Assembly (NCBI GenBank): GCA_946479905.1
Contig: CAMLIA010000061.1
Location: 1-19,895 of the forward strand
From: an uncultured Frankiales bacterium
GTDB lineage: Bacteria; Actinomycetota; Actinomycetes; Mycobacteriales; SCTD01
Length of the DNA: 19,895 nt
Reading direction: 5' to 3'
In this document: one piece after another, positions 11,321 to 17,852 of the stretch
Layout: the number at the start of each line of letters is the position of its first letter
How positions within the stretch are numbered: position 1 is the stretch's first letter
Translations under genes and position numbers: made by a program
The notes under the pieces: model-generated
What the model was told of the DNA's origin: nothing
The model's database searches: none
Seen by the model: the letters and a program-made list of their open reading frames with translations, nothing else

Positions 11321-12409
11321 TCAGCTCTCCGTCCCGAGCGCCAGCGTGAAGCGCTGGTCGCCCTCGTAGAGGTCGCGGATGTCGGTGATGCCGTGCCGGA
11401 ACATCAGCGTCCGGTCCAGGCCCATCCCGAACGCGAACCCGCTGTAGCGGTCGGGGTCGACGCCGCAGGCGACGAGGACGGCGGGGTTGACCATGCCGCA
11501 GCCACCCAGCTCGATCCAGCCCTCGCTCGAGCAGACCCGGCACTCGGACCCGTCGTTGCGGCAGGAGAAGCACTCGAGGTCCAGCTCCGCGGACGGCTCG
11601 GTGAAGGGGAAGTACGACGGGCGCAGCCGGGTCTTCAGCCCGCGCCCGATCGTGGCCTCGGCGAAGTGCGCGAGGGTGCCCCGCAGGTGCGCCATGGTGA
11701 TGCCCTCGTCGACGCACAGCCCCTCGACCTGGCCGAACACGGGCGAGTGGGTGGCGTCGAGCGCGTCGTTGCGGAACACCCGTCCCGGAGCGACGACGTA
11801 GCAGGGCAGGCCCCGCGCCAGCAGCGCCCGGATCTGCACCGGGCTGGTCTGGGTGCGCAGCACCACCCCGCTGTCCTCGGGCGCCAGCCACAGGGTGTCC
11901 TGCATCTCGCGGGCGGGGTGGTCGCTGGGCATGTTCAGGGCGTCGAAGTTGAACCACTCGTGCTCCACCTCCGGGCCCTCCGCCACCTCCCACCCCATGG
12001 CCACGAAGACGTCCGCGATCCGGTCGTGCAGCGTCGTGAGCGGGTGCCGGGCGCCGGGCAGCACCGCCCCGGGCAGCAGCGAGACGTCGACCCGCTCCTC
12101 GACGAGGACCCGGGCGTCGCGCTCCTCCTCCAGCTCGGCCTTGCGGCTCTCGAGCGCGCCCTCCAGGGCACGCCGCACCTCGTTGACCCGCTTGCCGGCG
12201 TCCCCGCGGGCGGCCGGCGGCAGCACGCCGATCTCCTTGTTGGCCAGGGAGACGGGCGCGTGGCCGCCGAGGTGGGCGGTCTTGGCGGCGGCGAGGTCGT
12301 CGAGCGAGGCCGCTGCGGCGAAGGCCTGCAGGCCGGCGTCGAGGGCAGCCTGCAGCTGCTCGGGCGAGAGCAGGCTGACCTGCTTCGGGTCGTAGTCGGG
12401 CGCGGACAC
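11321..12409 (-). CDS. pheS: Phenylalanyl-tRNA synthetase alpha subunit
   Basis: The 362-residue catalytic chain of PheRS, a class II synthetase. An N-terminal coiled-coil arm (about 1-105) is followed by motif 1 (HPLTTLHDRIADVF, 122-135), motif 2 (GRVFRNDALDATHSPVF, 209-225) and motif 3 (FAFGMGLDRTLMFRHG, 325-340). Four cysteines at 280, 283, 290 and 293 (CFSC...CRVC) form a CxxC pair of pairs often seen in actinobacterial PheS and possibly able to bind metal. The start is the GTG at 12409-12407, preceded by TGGAG with 9 nt spacing. The open frame reaches 12703, but that part overlaps the histidine kinase in another frame and has no PheS-like sequence. It forms a tight pair with pheT (1-nt gap). 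Confidence 0.96.
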   Translation of the reverse strand: MSAPDYDPKQVSLLSPEQLQAALDAGLQAFAAAASLDDLAAAKTAHLGGHAPVSLANKEIGVLPPAARGDAGKRVNEVRRALEGALESRKAELEEERDARVLVEERVDVSLLPGAVLPGARHPLTTLHDRIADVFVAMGWEVAEGPEVEHEWFNFDALNMPSDHPAREMQDTLWLAPEDSGVVLRTQTSPVQIRALLARGLPCYVVAPGRVFRNDALDATHSPVFGQVEGLCVDEGITMAHLRGTLAHFAEATIGRGLKTRLRPSYFPFTEPSAELDLECFSCRNDGSECRVCSSEGWIELGGCGMVNPAVLVACGVDPDRYSGFAFGMGLDRTLMFRHGITDIRDLYEGDQRFTLALGTES

Positions 12410-12440
12410 GTCGGAGTGCTCCAGTTCAGGGGTTGCGGAC

Positions 12441-12446
12441 AGCCTA
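12441..12446 (-). promoter_or_regulatory. Candidate -10 element upstream of pheS
   Basis: TAGGCT on the minus strand, in the 61-nt gap between the kinase stop and pheS, fits the TANNNT consensus. A start site about 7 nt further would leave a leader of about 25 nt containing the pheS Shine-Dalgarno. No clear -35 is seen. The hexamer is identical to the one in front of the histidine kinase. Confidence 0.35.
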
Positions 12447-12470
12447 GGGACGGGGGCGCCCGCCGGTTCG

Positions 12471-13532
12471 CTACTCCGCGTACGGAGGGGTGCCGGCGGG
12501 CAGCACGAATCGGAACCGCGCGCCGCCGCCGTCGGCCTCGCCGACCTCGACCGAGCCGCCGTGGGCCTCGACCAGGCCCTTGACGATGTAGAGCCCCAGA
12601 CCCGTTCCGCGGCCCTTGTTGCCGCGCCAGAACCGGGTGAACACCCGCGCGGCCGTGTCCGGGGGGATGCCGACGCCCTGGTCCTCCACGACGACCTCGG
12701 CACCGTCCTGGTACGGCGCGACGGAGACGGTCACGGTGCCGTCGCCGTGGCGCAGCGCGTTCTCGACGAGGTTGCCGATCACCTGGTCGATCTTGTCCGG
12801 GTCGGCCCAGATCTCGGGCAGCTCCACGTCGTCGCTCACGACGAAGCGGCTCTCGGGCTCGCCCCCGGCGATCTGGCCCGCGACGGCCTTCTGCACGGCG
12901 GCCCGCAGGTCGACGACCTGCTTGCGCATCTCGAGCCGGCCGGCATCGATGCGGCTGACGTCCAGCAGCTCGGTGAGCAGCCTGGTGACGCGGTCTGCGT
13001 CCGCGTTGACGGTCTGCAGCATGACCTGCTTCTGCTCGTCGGTGAAGCGGTCCCACTTGGCGAGCAGGGTCGCGGTGAACCCCTTCACGCTGGTCAACGG
13101 GCTGCGCAGCTCGTGGGCGACCGTGCTGACGAGGTCGGCGCGGCTGCGGTCGGTGCGCTCCCGGGCCCGGTTGTCGCGCAGGCTGATGACGACGCGCTGC
13201 AGCGCGCGGTGCTCGTCGCGCACGTAGGAGGCGGTGACGAGCAGCTCCCGGCCGAGCATCGGGCCGCTGCTGATGTGCAGCCGCCGCTCCGGTTGCCGGG
13301 TCCGCGTCGTCAGCCCGTCGAAGGGCTTCGTGCACTCCCACCAGTCGCGGGGCGGCGCGTCCCACAGCCGCAGCACCAGACGGGGGTGCCGCCCCATGAC
13401 CGCGGGGGCCGTCGTGGAGAGGATGCGCTCGGCCGCCGGGTTCACGAGCACGACAGTGCCCACCGCGTCCGTCACGAGCACGCCGTCAGGCAGGTCGTCG
13501 TACGCGGCCTTGTCAGGACCGGCGCCGTTCAC
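12471..13532 (-). CDS. Cytoplasmic PAS-domain sensor histidine kinase
   Basis: A 353-residue histidine kinase with no transmembrane segment. An N-terminal PAS-like sensor (about 10-120; DGVLVTDAVGTVVLVNPAAERIL) leads to a HisKA dimerisation domain with phospho-acceptor H140 in STVAHELRSPLTSVKGF. The HATPase domain follows, with N box NLVENALRHG (254-263), G1 DQGVGIP (284-290), F box FTRFWRG (298-304) and G2 GRGTGLGL (307-314). It should therefore be an active kinase sensing an intracellular signal. The start is the GTG at 13532, with no Shine-Dalgarno but a TAGGCT element ending 7 nt upstream. No response regulator is adjacent; the only one in the window is at 1644-2015. From memory, a kinase between the rRNA methyltransferase and pheS recurs in other actinobacteria; I could not check this here. 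Confidence 0.93.
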   Translation of the reverse strand: MNGAGPDKAAYDDLPDGVLVTDAVGTVVLVNPAAERILSTTAPAVMGRHPRLVLRLWDAPPRDWWECTKPFDGLTTRTRQPERRLHISSGPMLGRELLVTASYVRDEHRALQRVVISLRDNRARERTDRSRADLVSTVAHELRSPLTSVKGFTATLLAKWDRFTDEQKQVMLQTVNADADRVTRLLTELLDVSRIDAGRLEMRKQVVDLRAAVQKAVAGQIAGGEPESRFVVSDDVELPEIWADPDKIDQVIGNLVENALRHGDGTVTVSVAPYQDGAEVVVEDQGVGIPPDTAARVFTRFWRGNKGRGTGLGLYIVKGLVEAHGGSVEVGEADGGGARFRFVLPAGTPPYAE

Positions 13533-13538
13533 GAGGGC

Positions 13539-13544
13539 AGCCTA
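13539..13544 (-). promoter_or_regulatory. Candidate -10 of a leaderless histidine kinase promoter
   Basis: The minus strand reads TAGGCT, six bases (GCCCTC), then the GTG start of the kinase. The TAG of this hexamer is also the stop codon of the upstream methyltransferase gene. The spacing predicts transcription beginning on the start codon. No good -35 is visible. Confidence 0.45.
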
Positions 13545-14339
13545 TGACTCGGGGGCCGCCGAGCGCGACGAGCCTCGCCGGTGGGCGCGCGCGGAGGCGT
13601 AGAGGCACACCGCGGCGGCGGTCGCGAGGTTGAGCGACTCGGCGCGGCCGTGCAGCGGGATCCGGACCTGCCGGTCCGCGGCGGCGAGCACCTCGGCAGG
13701 CAGCCCGTGGGCCTCGGTCCCGAAGACCCAGGCGGTCGGGCCGGCGAGGCCCCCGTCGTCCTCCAGGTCGTGGAGGTCGACCGCAGCGCCGCCGCTCGTG
13801 GCGAGGACCTGGACGCCGTCGGCGCGCAGCGCGGCGAGCGTCTCCAGCGGGTCGGCCTCGGCGACGACCGGCAGGTGCCACAGGCTGCCGGCGCTGGCCC
13901 GTACGCACTTGCCGTTGTGGGGGTCGACCGATCCGGTGGTGAGGACGACCGCGTCCGCACCGGCCGCGTCGGCGGTGCGGATGACCGTCCCGGCGTTGCC
14001 GGGGTCGCTGACCTCGTGCAGCACCGCGACCAGCCGCGGGGAGCGCGGCAGCCGGTGCTCGAGCAGCGGCGCCACGCCCACCAGCCCCTGCGGGGTCACC
14101 GTCTCGGCCAGCGCCTCGAGCACCTTGGCGTCGACGTGGACCACCTCGATCCCGCGGGCCGCCGCCTGCCGCGCCAGCGGCTCGTCCGGATCGGTCGCGA
14201 AGAGCTCGATCAGCTCGCCGAGGGCCTCGCGCACGGCCTGCGGCCCCTCGACGACGAACCGCCGCTCGGCCACGCGGGCCGAGCGGCGGTGCAGTCGTCG
14301 TACCGCCTGGACCCGATCGTTCCGGGTCGAGGTGATCAC
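13542..14339 (-). CDS. SpoU/TrmH-family RNA 2'-O-methyltransferase
   Basis: A 265-residue SPOUT-fold methyltransferase that should transfer a methyl group from S-adenosylmethionine to a ribose 2'-OH in rRNA or tRNA. An N-terminal substrate-binding domain (about 1-95; ITSTRNDRVQAVRRLHRRSARVAERRFVVEG in two stretches) resembles the L30-like domain of rRNA methyltransferases. The catalytic motifs are 1 (SDPGNAGTVIRTADAAGADAV, around 111-131), 2 (VFGTEAHGLP, 205-214) and 3 (IPLHGRAESLNLATAAAV, 227-244). It resembles thiostrepton-resistance-type 23S methyltransferases, but the exact target nucleotide cannot be read from sequence. The start is the GTG at 14339, directly adjoining the rplT stop (TAAGTG), so it belongs to the infC operon. 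Confidence 0.92.
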   Translation of the reverse strand: MITSTRNDRVQAVRRLHRRSARVAERRFVVEGPQAVREALGELIELFATDPDEPLARQAAARGIEVVHVDAKVLEALAETVTPQGLVGVAPLLEHRLPRSPRLVAVLHEVSDPGNAGTVIRTADAAGADAVVLTTGSVDPHNGKCVRASAGSLWHLPVVAEADPLETLAALRADGVQVLATSGGAAVDLHDLEDDGGLAGPTAWVFGTEAHGLPAEVLAAADRQVRIPLHGRAESLNLATAAAVCLYASARAHRRGSSRSAAPES

Positions 14340-14720
14340 TTAGGCGGCAGGCGCGTTCACGTCGGCGGGGAGCGCCTTCTTGGCCACCTCGACGAGGGCG
14401 GTGAACGCCGCCGCGTCGGTGACGGCGAGCTCGGCGAGGTTCTTGCGGTCCACCTCGACGCCGGCCAGCTTGAGCCCCTGGATGAGGCGGTTGTAGGTCA
14501 TGCCGTTCTCGCGCGCGGCCGCGTTGATGCGCGTGATCCAGAGCTGACGGAAGTCGCCCTTGCGCTTCTTGCGGTCGCGGTACTCGTAGGTGGCGCTGTG
14601 GAGCAGCTGCTCCTTGGCCTTGCGGTAGAGCCGGCTGCGCTGGCCCCGGTAGCCACTGGCCTTCTCGAGGACCTCACGGCGCTTCTTCTGGGCGTTGACC
14701 GCCCTCTTGACGCGTGCCAT
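14340..14720 (-). CDS. rplT: 50S ribosomal protein bL20
   Basis: A 126-residue ribosomal protein needed early in 50S assembly and binding 23S rRNA. The characteristic sequence [21 protein letters not shown] opens the basic N-terminal arm, followed by [16 protein letters not shown] and [23 protein letters not shown]. The C-terminal globular part contains [30 protein letters not shown] lies 9 nt before the ATG. In other bacteria bL20 represses its own operon by binding the leader; the leader upstream of infC here is a candidate for such control (inferred). Confidence 0.98.
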   Translation of the reverse strand: MARVKRAVNAQKKRREVLEKASGYRGQRSRLYRKAKEQLLHSATYEYRDRKKRKGDFRQLWITRINAAARENGMTYNRLIQGLKLAGVEVDRKNLAELAVTDAAAFTALVEVAKKALPADVNAPAA

Positions 14721-14745
14721 CTGTCGTTTCTCCTTGTCAGACGGC

Positions 14746-14940
14746 CTAGCGGCCGAGCAGCTTCTTGATGGTCTTCGAGTCGCCCTTGGCGAGCTCGGCG
14801 GTGCCGGTGAGGCGACGGGTCAGGCTGCTCTCCTTGTGCTCGAGCAGGTGCCGCTTGCCGGCGCGCTCGTGGAGGAGCTTGCCGGTGCCGGTCACCTTGA
14901 AGCGCTTCTTCGCGCCGCTGTGCGTCTTCTGCTTGGGCAT
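14746..14940 (-). CDS. rpmI: 50S ribosomal protein bL35
   Basis: A 64-residue small basic ribosomal protein. It begins [21 protein letters not shown], the family signature, and continues with [20 protein letters not shown] and a lysine-rich end. The length is normal. It sits between infC (15-nt gap) and rplT (25-nt gap) in the standard infC-rpmI-rplT order. A GGAG lies 12 nt before the ATG, a slightly long spacing. Confidence 0.98.
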   Translation of the reverse strand: MPKQKTHSGAKKRFKVTGTGKLLHERAGKRHLLEHKESSLTRRLTGTAELAKGDSKTIKKLLGR

Positions 14941-14955
14941 GACTGCCGCCGTCTC

Positions 14956-15537
14956 CTACTCAGGTGCTGCCTCGGAGGGGGTGTCCTCCGAGGTGGGGCT
15001 CTTGCTGGCCTTCTTGAGGTCCGCCGCGTTCTTGTGCGGGGCGAGGACCATGATCATGTTGCGGCCGTCCTGCTTGGGGCTGCTCTCGACGTACCCCAGC
15101 TCCTGGACGTCCTCCCCGAGGCGCTGGAGGAGCCGGAAGCCGAGCTCGGGCCGGCTCTGCTCACGACCGCGGAACATGATCGTGATCTTCACCTTGTCGC
15201 CCTGCTTGAGGAAGCGGACGACGTGGCCCTTCTTGGTCTCGTAGTCGTGCGGGTCGATCTTGGGGCGGAGCTTCATCTCCTTGATGACCGTGAGCACCTG
15301 GTTCTTGCGGCTCTCACGGGCCTTCTGGGCCGCTTCGTACTTGAACTTGCCGTAGTCCATGAGCTTGGCCACCGGGGGCCGGGCCATCGGGGCGACCTCG
15401 ACGAGGTCGAGGTCGTTGTCCTGTGCCAGCTCGAGGGCCTTGGCGATCGGCACGATGCCGACCTGCTCGCCGTTCGGCCCGACCAGTCGCACCTCGGGGA
15501 CGCGGATCCGGTCGTTGATGCGGGGTTCAGCGCTGAT
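14956..15537 (-). CDS. infC: Translation initiation factor IF-3, apparent ATC start
   Basis: A 193-residue IF-3, which binds the 30S subunit, blocks early 50S joining and checks the start codon. The N-domain (about 1-75) has [20 protein letters not shown] and MDYGKFKYE. The linker is rich in K and R, and the C-domain (about 85-170) has [20 protein letters not shown] and [12 protein letters not shown]. The last 20 or so residues are a low-complexity acidic tail. The conserved [10 protein letters not shown] stretch lies before the first GTG (15492). Reading upstream from it there is no ATG, GTG or TTG before an in-frame TGA, so the start is placed at ATC 15537-15535, 5 nt after GGAG. Non-canonical starts are a known autoregulatory trait of infC. 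Choosing GTG 15492 would give 178 aa and lose conserved residues. Confidence 0.94.
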   Translation of the reverse strand: MSAEPRINDRIRVPEVRLVGPNGEQVGIVPIAKALELAQDNDLDLVEVAPMARPPVAKLMDYGKFKYEAAQKARESRKNQVLTVIKEMKLRPKIDPHDYETKKGHVVRFLKQGDKVKITIMFRGREQSRPELGFRLLQRLGEDVQELGYVESSPKQDGRNMIMVLAPHKNAADLKKASKSPTSEDTPSEAAPE

Positions 15538-15721
15538 GCTGTCTCCATGTGTCTGAGGAACCGGGGCGCTTCACGGCGAAGGCCCCGCGCGATGCGCAGG
15601 GCCCACACTCAGACGGCCGCACAGGGGTGCCTGGCGGCTGACCGGACCCGGCGGCCGTGAGGCTGCGCGGGTGGGAGGCGGGACCTCCGCTTGCACGACT
15701 CACCGAGGCGAGTCGGGTCGC
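15538..15721 (-). promoter_or_regulatory. Structured 5' leader of the infC-rpmI-rplT operon (candidate cis-regulatory RNA)
   Basis: The 270-nt gap upstream of infC contains several stems on the minus strand. A 7-bp closing stem pairs GTCTGAG (15614-15608) with CTCAGAC (15557-15551). Inside it is a 9-bp stem with one bulge (GGGGC-CTTC, 15586-15578, with GAAG-C-GCCCC, 15572-15563). Further upstream are GGAGG/CCTCC (15688-15674) and a 7-bp hairpin with a 4-nt loop at 15714-15697. The closing stem ends 4 nt before the Shine-Dalgarno, so it could control ribosome access. I do not recognise it as a known Rfam-type leader. Nothing coding is seen in the gap. Confidence 0.45.
15543..15546 (-). promoter_or_regulatory. 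Ribosome binding site that fixes the infC start
   Basis: GGAG lies 5 nt before the ATC at 15537. The nearby ATG (15548-15546), which overlaps this GGAG, is out of frame with IF-3. The site therefore supports ATC as the initiation codon. Confidence 0.7.
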
Positions 15722-15727
15722 TGATCC

Positions 15728-15733
15728 AGCGTA
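15728..15733 (-). promoter_or_regulatory. Candidate -10 of the infC operon promoter
   Basis: TACGCT on the minus strand fits TANNNT and would start transcription near 15721, giving a leader of roughly 180 nt. The -35 region at the proper distance (about 15751-15756) does not match TTGACA, so the call rests on the hexamer and the gap. Confidence 0.33.
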
Positions 15734-15807
15734 GCAGGGCGCGAGGCTCGGGCTCTGGGGAAGTCACCAGCTCCTGGGGCGCCGGCCTCCCGAGAGGGCA
15801 AGCCCCG

Positions 15808-16536
15808 TCAGCGGCGCCGCCAGGTGCGGCGGAGCAGCTCGCGGCCGGGACCACGAGCGGGTACGACGGTGAGGTCGAGGCCCCCGTCGGGCAGGGCCGG
15901 GCCGAGCCGTCCGGCGACGCGCTGGGCGAGGGCGGCCAGCTCGGCGGGGCCGAGCGGCGTGCGCGGCGCCACGCCCAGGACCGGGCCGTCCGGCCCCTGC
16001 AGCAGGCGGGCGGCGCGGAGCCGCTCCGGGGCCAGTGCGGCACGCAGCGCTGTCGCCAGCGCCTCGGGGACCACGGCAGGGGCCTCCAACCGGGCGTCGC
16101 CGACACGGGTGGCGAGGCCCGAGCCGACCACCGGCACCCAGCCCGCGGCCAGGTCCTGCAGCGCGGCGACCACCAGGGTGCCCTCCACGAGCAGGGCCAC
16201 GGCACCCTCGTCGAGCGCCGCCTGCGCCGCCTCCGGGCCGGTCAGGGGGACGGGCCGGGCCGCCGGCCGCCAGCGCGTCAGCGCGTCCGTGCTGGTGAAC
16301 ACCGGAAGGGCGCGGCTGCCGTCGGCGCCGGCCACGAGCACGACCGCCATCTCGGCGCTGGACTCCGCACGCAGCCCGGTCCCGCCGTCGACGTGCTCGG
16401 CGGTCGAGGTCGCGGTGATGGCCGCGAACACCCGGGCGTCGACGAGCGCCGCGAGCAGCTCGGCGTGGCGGCCGGGTGTCCCGTCGTGAGCCGCCACCGC
16501 GGCGGACAACCGCGCGTCCGCCGCCCCGGTGTCCAC
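15808..16536 (-). CDS. SseB-like domain protein
   Basis: A 242-residue cytoplasmic protein of unknown function. Residues about 22-125 (HAELLAALVDARVFAAITA ... EMAVVLVAGADGSRALPVFTS, TDALTRW, then ALDEGAVALLVE) match the pattern of the SseB N-terminal domain, a fold found in many actinobacterial proteins next to infC. The C-terminal half (about 160-242) is alanine- and arginine-rich and resembles a second, poorly defined domain. The start is uncertain. I chose GTG 16536, because a TAGCGT element ends 8 nt upstream, fitting a leaderless mRNA, and no Shine-Dalgarno is seen at any candidate. The open frame extends to 16614 through the 58-bp inverted repeat, which is unlikely to be coding. The biochemical role is unknown. 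Confidence 0.78.
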   Translation of the reverse strand: MDTGAADARLSAAVAAHDGTPGRHAELLAALVDARVFAAITATSTAEHVDGGTGLRAESSAEMAVVLVAGADGSRALPVFTSTDALTRWRPAARPVPLTGPEAAQAALDEGAVALLVEGTLVVAALQDLAAGWVPVVGSGLATRVGDARLEAPAVVPEALATALRAALAPERLRAARLLQGPDGPVLGVAPRTPLGPAELAALAQRVAGRLGPALPDGGLDLTVVPARGPGRELLRRTWRRR

Positions 16537-16543
16537 CCGCACC

Positions 16544-16549
16544 ACGCTA
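16544..16549 (-). promoter_or_regulatory. Candidate -10 for the SseB-like gene
   Basis: TAGCGT (minus strand) is followed by seven bases and then GTG 16536. The arrangement parallels those of argC and the histidine kinase. The -35 position falls in the 58-bp inverted repeat and has no good match. Confidence 0.35.
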
Positions 16550-16560
16550 GCCGCCTGGCG

Positions 16561-16618
16561 ATGAGTGCCTACTGGGCTTGCGCTTCGGGCGCCAAAGGGG
16601 ATCCCAGTGAGCATTCAT
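16561..16618. repeat. 58-bp imperfect palindrome between dacB and the SseB-like gene
   Basis: Sixteen-base arms (ATGAGTGCCTACTGGG at 16561-16576 and CCCAGTGAGCATTCAT at 16603-16618) pair at 15 of 16 positions, counting two G-U pairs in plus-strand RNA. Between them is a smaller hairpin, GCGC-TTCGG-GCGC (16580-16592), extended by CTT/AAG. The segment is visibly less GC-rich than its surroundings. It may be a terminator for dacB without a T-run, or a dispersed extragenic palindrome. I could not test for other copies. Confidence 0.6.
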
Positions 16619-16631
16619 GCCGGGCGTGTGG

Positions 16632-17822
16632 TCAGGAGACGGTGGCGCCGGCGAGGACGACGACGGCGCGGTCGATGGCCTTGCTGGCCGAGCTGCCGCT
16701 GGTGAACCCGGACAGGATGAACGAGAAGGTCACCAGGTGCCCGTCGCGGGTGTACGTCCAGCCTGCGAGCGCCCGCGCCGTGTCGAGCGTGCCGGTCTTC
16801 GCGTAGACGCGACCCGCGGCCACCGTGCCGCAGAACCGGTGCTCCAGCGTGCCGTCCTGGCACGCGACCGGCAGCTTGCCCTTGAGGTCGGCGAAGGACG
16901 TGGTCAGCAGCTCGAGCTCGTGCGCGGTCGTCTGCCGGTCGTACCGGGACAGGCCGGACCCGTCGGAGACGCTGCCCGAGGCACCGGTCTGCTCGTGCAG
17001 GACCGCCGCGCCTGCCGACGAGGACCCGGTGCCGCGGCCCACCCGGCCGAGCTCCTTGAGGACCAGCTCGGCGGCGAAGTTGTCGGAGTCCTTGAGCACC
17101 TTGGTGAGTGTCGTCGCCAGCGGCGCCGAGGAGAAGGACGCGTAGGTCGTCGCGCGCGACAGGACCGGCCCGCGGCGGCTGTCCGCCGTCGTGAACCGCA
17201 CGCCCTGGCGGGCGAGGTAGGCCCGCAGCTTGCCGAGCGCAGGCGTCGCGGGGTCGGACAGGAAGGCCGCGTCGTGCCGCCACTGGTTGTGGTCGACAGC
17301 CATCGCCGACAGCGGGCCGCTCTCCTCCGGGACCCACTCCGGCTTCCAGCCGGACCCGTGGCGGACGCGGTCGTAGCGGGTGTCGTCGACCACCAGGTGG
17401 CCGCTGATGGTGCGCACGCCGCTGGCGGCGAAGGAGCGCGCCAGGGCGTCGAGCTGCACGGAGGTGAGGTACGGGTCCCCGGAGGCCACCAGGTAGAGGT
17501 CGCCGCGCAGCAGCGGGCCGGTCCTGGTCCCCGACGACCGGAGCTCGGTGCGCTGGCGGTAGCCCGGGCCGAGCAGCCGCAGGGCCGCCTCCGCCGTGAA
17601 CAGCTTCTCGGTGGACGCCGGTGGCAGCGTGGCGGTGGAGCCCCGACGGTCCACCGGTCCGAGCCCGGCGACGTCCACCGCCACCGCGACGCTGCGCGCC
17701 GTCGACCCGGCGAGCGCCGCCTCGACCTGGGAGCGCAGCGAGCTGCTGGTGGCGGCGTCCGCAGGGCCGCCGCCGAGGAACACCAGCACAGCGGTCAGCG
17801 GCAGGACGAGCAGAGCGTGCAT
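16632..17822 (-). CDS. dacB: D-alanyl-D-alanine carboxypeptidase/endopeptidase, PBP4 (DacB) type
   Basis: A 396-residue secreted penicillin-binding protein of peptidase family S13, which trims or cuts peptidoglycan stem peptides outside the membrane. A signal peptide is clear (MHALLVLPLTAVLVFLGGGP, likely cut after ADA at 21-23). The three active-site motifs are present: SxxK as S70-T-E-K73 in PASTEKLFT, SxN as S246-D-N248 in KDSDNFAAE, and KTG at 342-344 in YAKTGTL. The long insert between SxxK and SxN is typical of the PBP4 class. The start is ATG 17822, with a G-rich run about 11 nt before it. It follows the PH-domain gene by 20 nt, so it may be cotranscribed with the hisG group. No C-terminal anchor is seen. 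Confidence 0.94.
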   Translation of the reverse strand: MHALLVLPLTAVLVFLGGGPADAATSSSLRSQVEAALAGSTARSVAVAVDVAGLGPVDRRGSTATLPPASTEKLFTAEAALRLLGPGYRQRTELRSSGTRTGPLLRGDLYLVASGDPYLTSVQLDALARSFAASGVRTISGHLVVDDTRYDRVRHGSGWKPEWVPEESGPLSAMAVDHNQWRHDAAFLSDPATPALGKLRAYLARQGVRFTTADSRRGPVLSRATTYASFSSAPLATTLTKVLKDSDNFAAELVLKELGRVGRGTGSSSAGAAVLHEQTGASGSVSDGSGLSRYDRQTTAHELELLTTSFADLKGKLPVACQDGTLEHRFCGTVAAGRVYAKTGTLDTARALAGWTYTRDGHLVTFSFILSGFTSGSSASKAIDRAVVVLAGATVS

Positions 17823-17838
17823 GGAGCGGTTTCCCCCC

Positions 17839-17852
17839 GAGGTCAGGACCTC
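17839..17852. repeat. Short inverted repeat over the PH-protein stop codon
   Basis: GAGGTC and GACCTC arms with a 2-bp centre lie over the stop codon (17843-17845) of the PH-domain gene, just upstream of the G-run that serves dacB. It could be a small operator or RNA stem, but it is short and may be chance. Confidence 0.3.

Noticed and set aside
10988..12583. Plus-strand open frame opposite pheS and the end of the kinase gene
   Set aside because: No motif, spans two unrelated genes on the other strand, and composition is typical of antisense of GC-rich coding DNA.
12410..12703. N-terminal extension of pheS into the kinase gene
   Set aside because: The extra residues are the kinase sequence read in another frame; the GTG at 12409 has a good ribosome site and the known PheS N-terminus.
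15490..15492. GTG 15492 as the infC start
   Set aside because: It would remove the conserved [15 protein letters not shown] stretch and has no Shine-Dalgarno at a suitable distance.
15546..15548. ATG just upstream of infC as the start codon
   Set aside because: It is out of frame with IF-3 and leads to a meaningless reading frame; it overlaps the GGAG that serves the ATC.
16561..16618. Integron attC or tRNA-like reading of the 58-bp palindrome
   Set aside because: No RYYYAAC/GTTRRRY core sites, no cloverleaf with T-loop sequence, and no integrase or cassette gene nearby.
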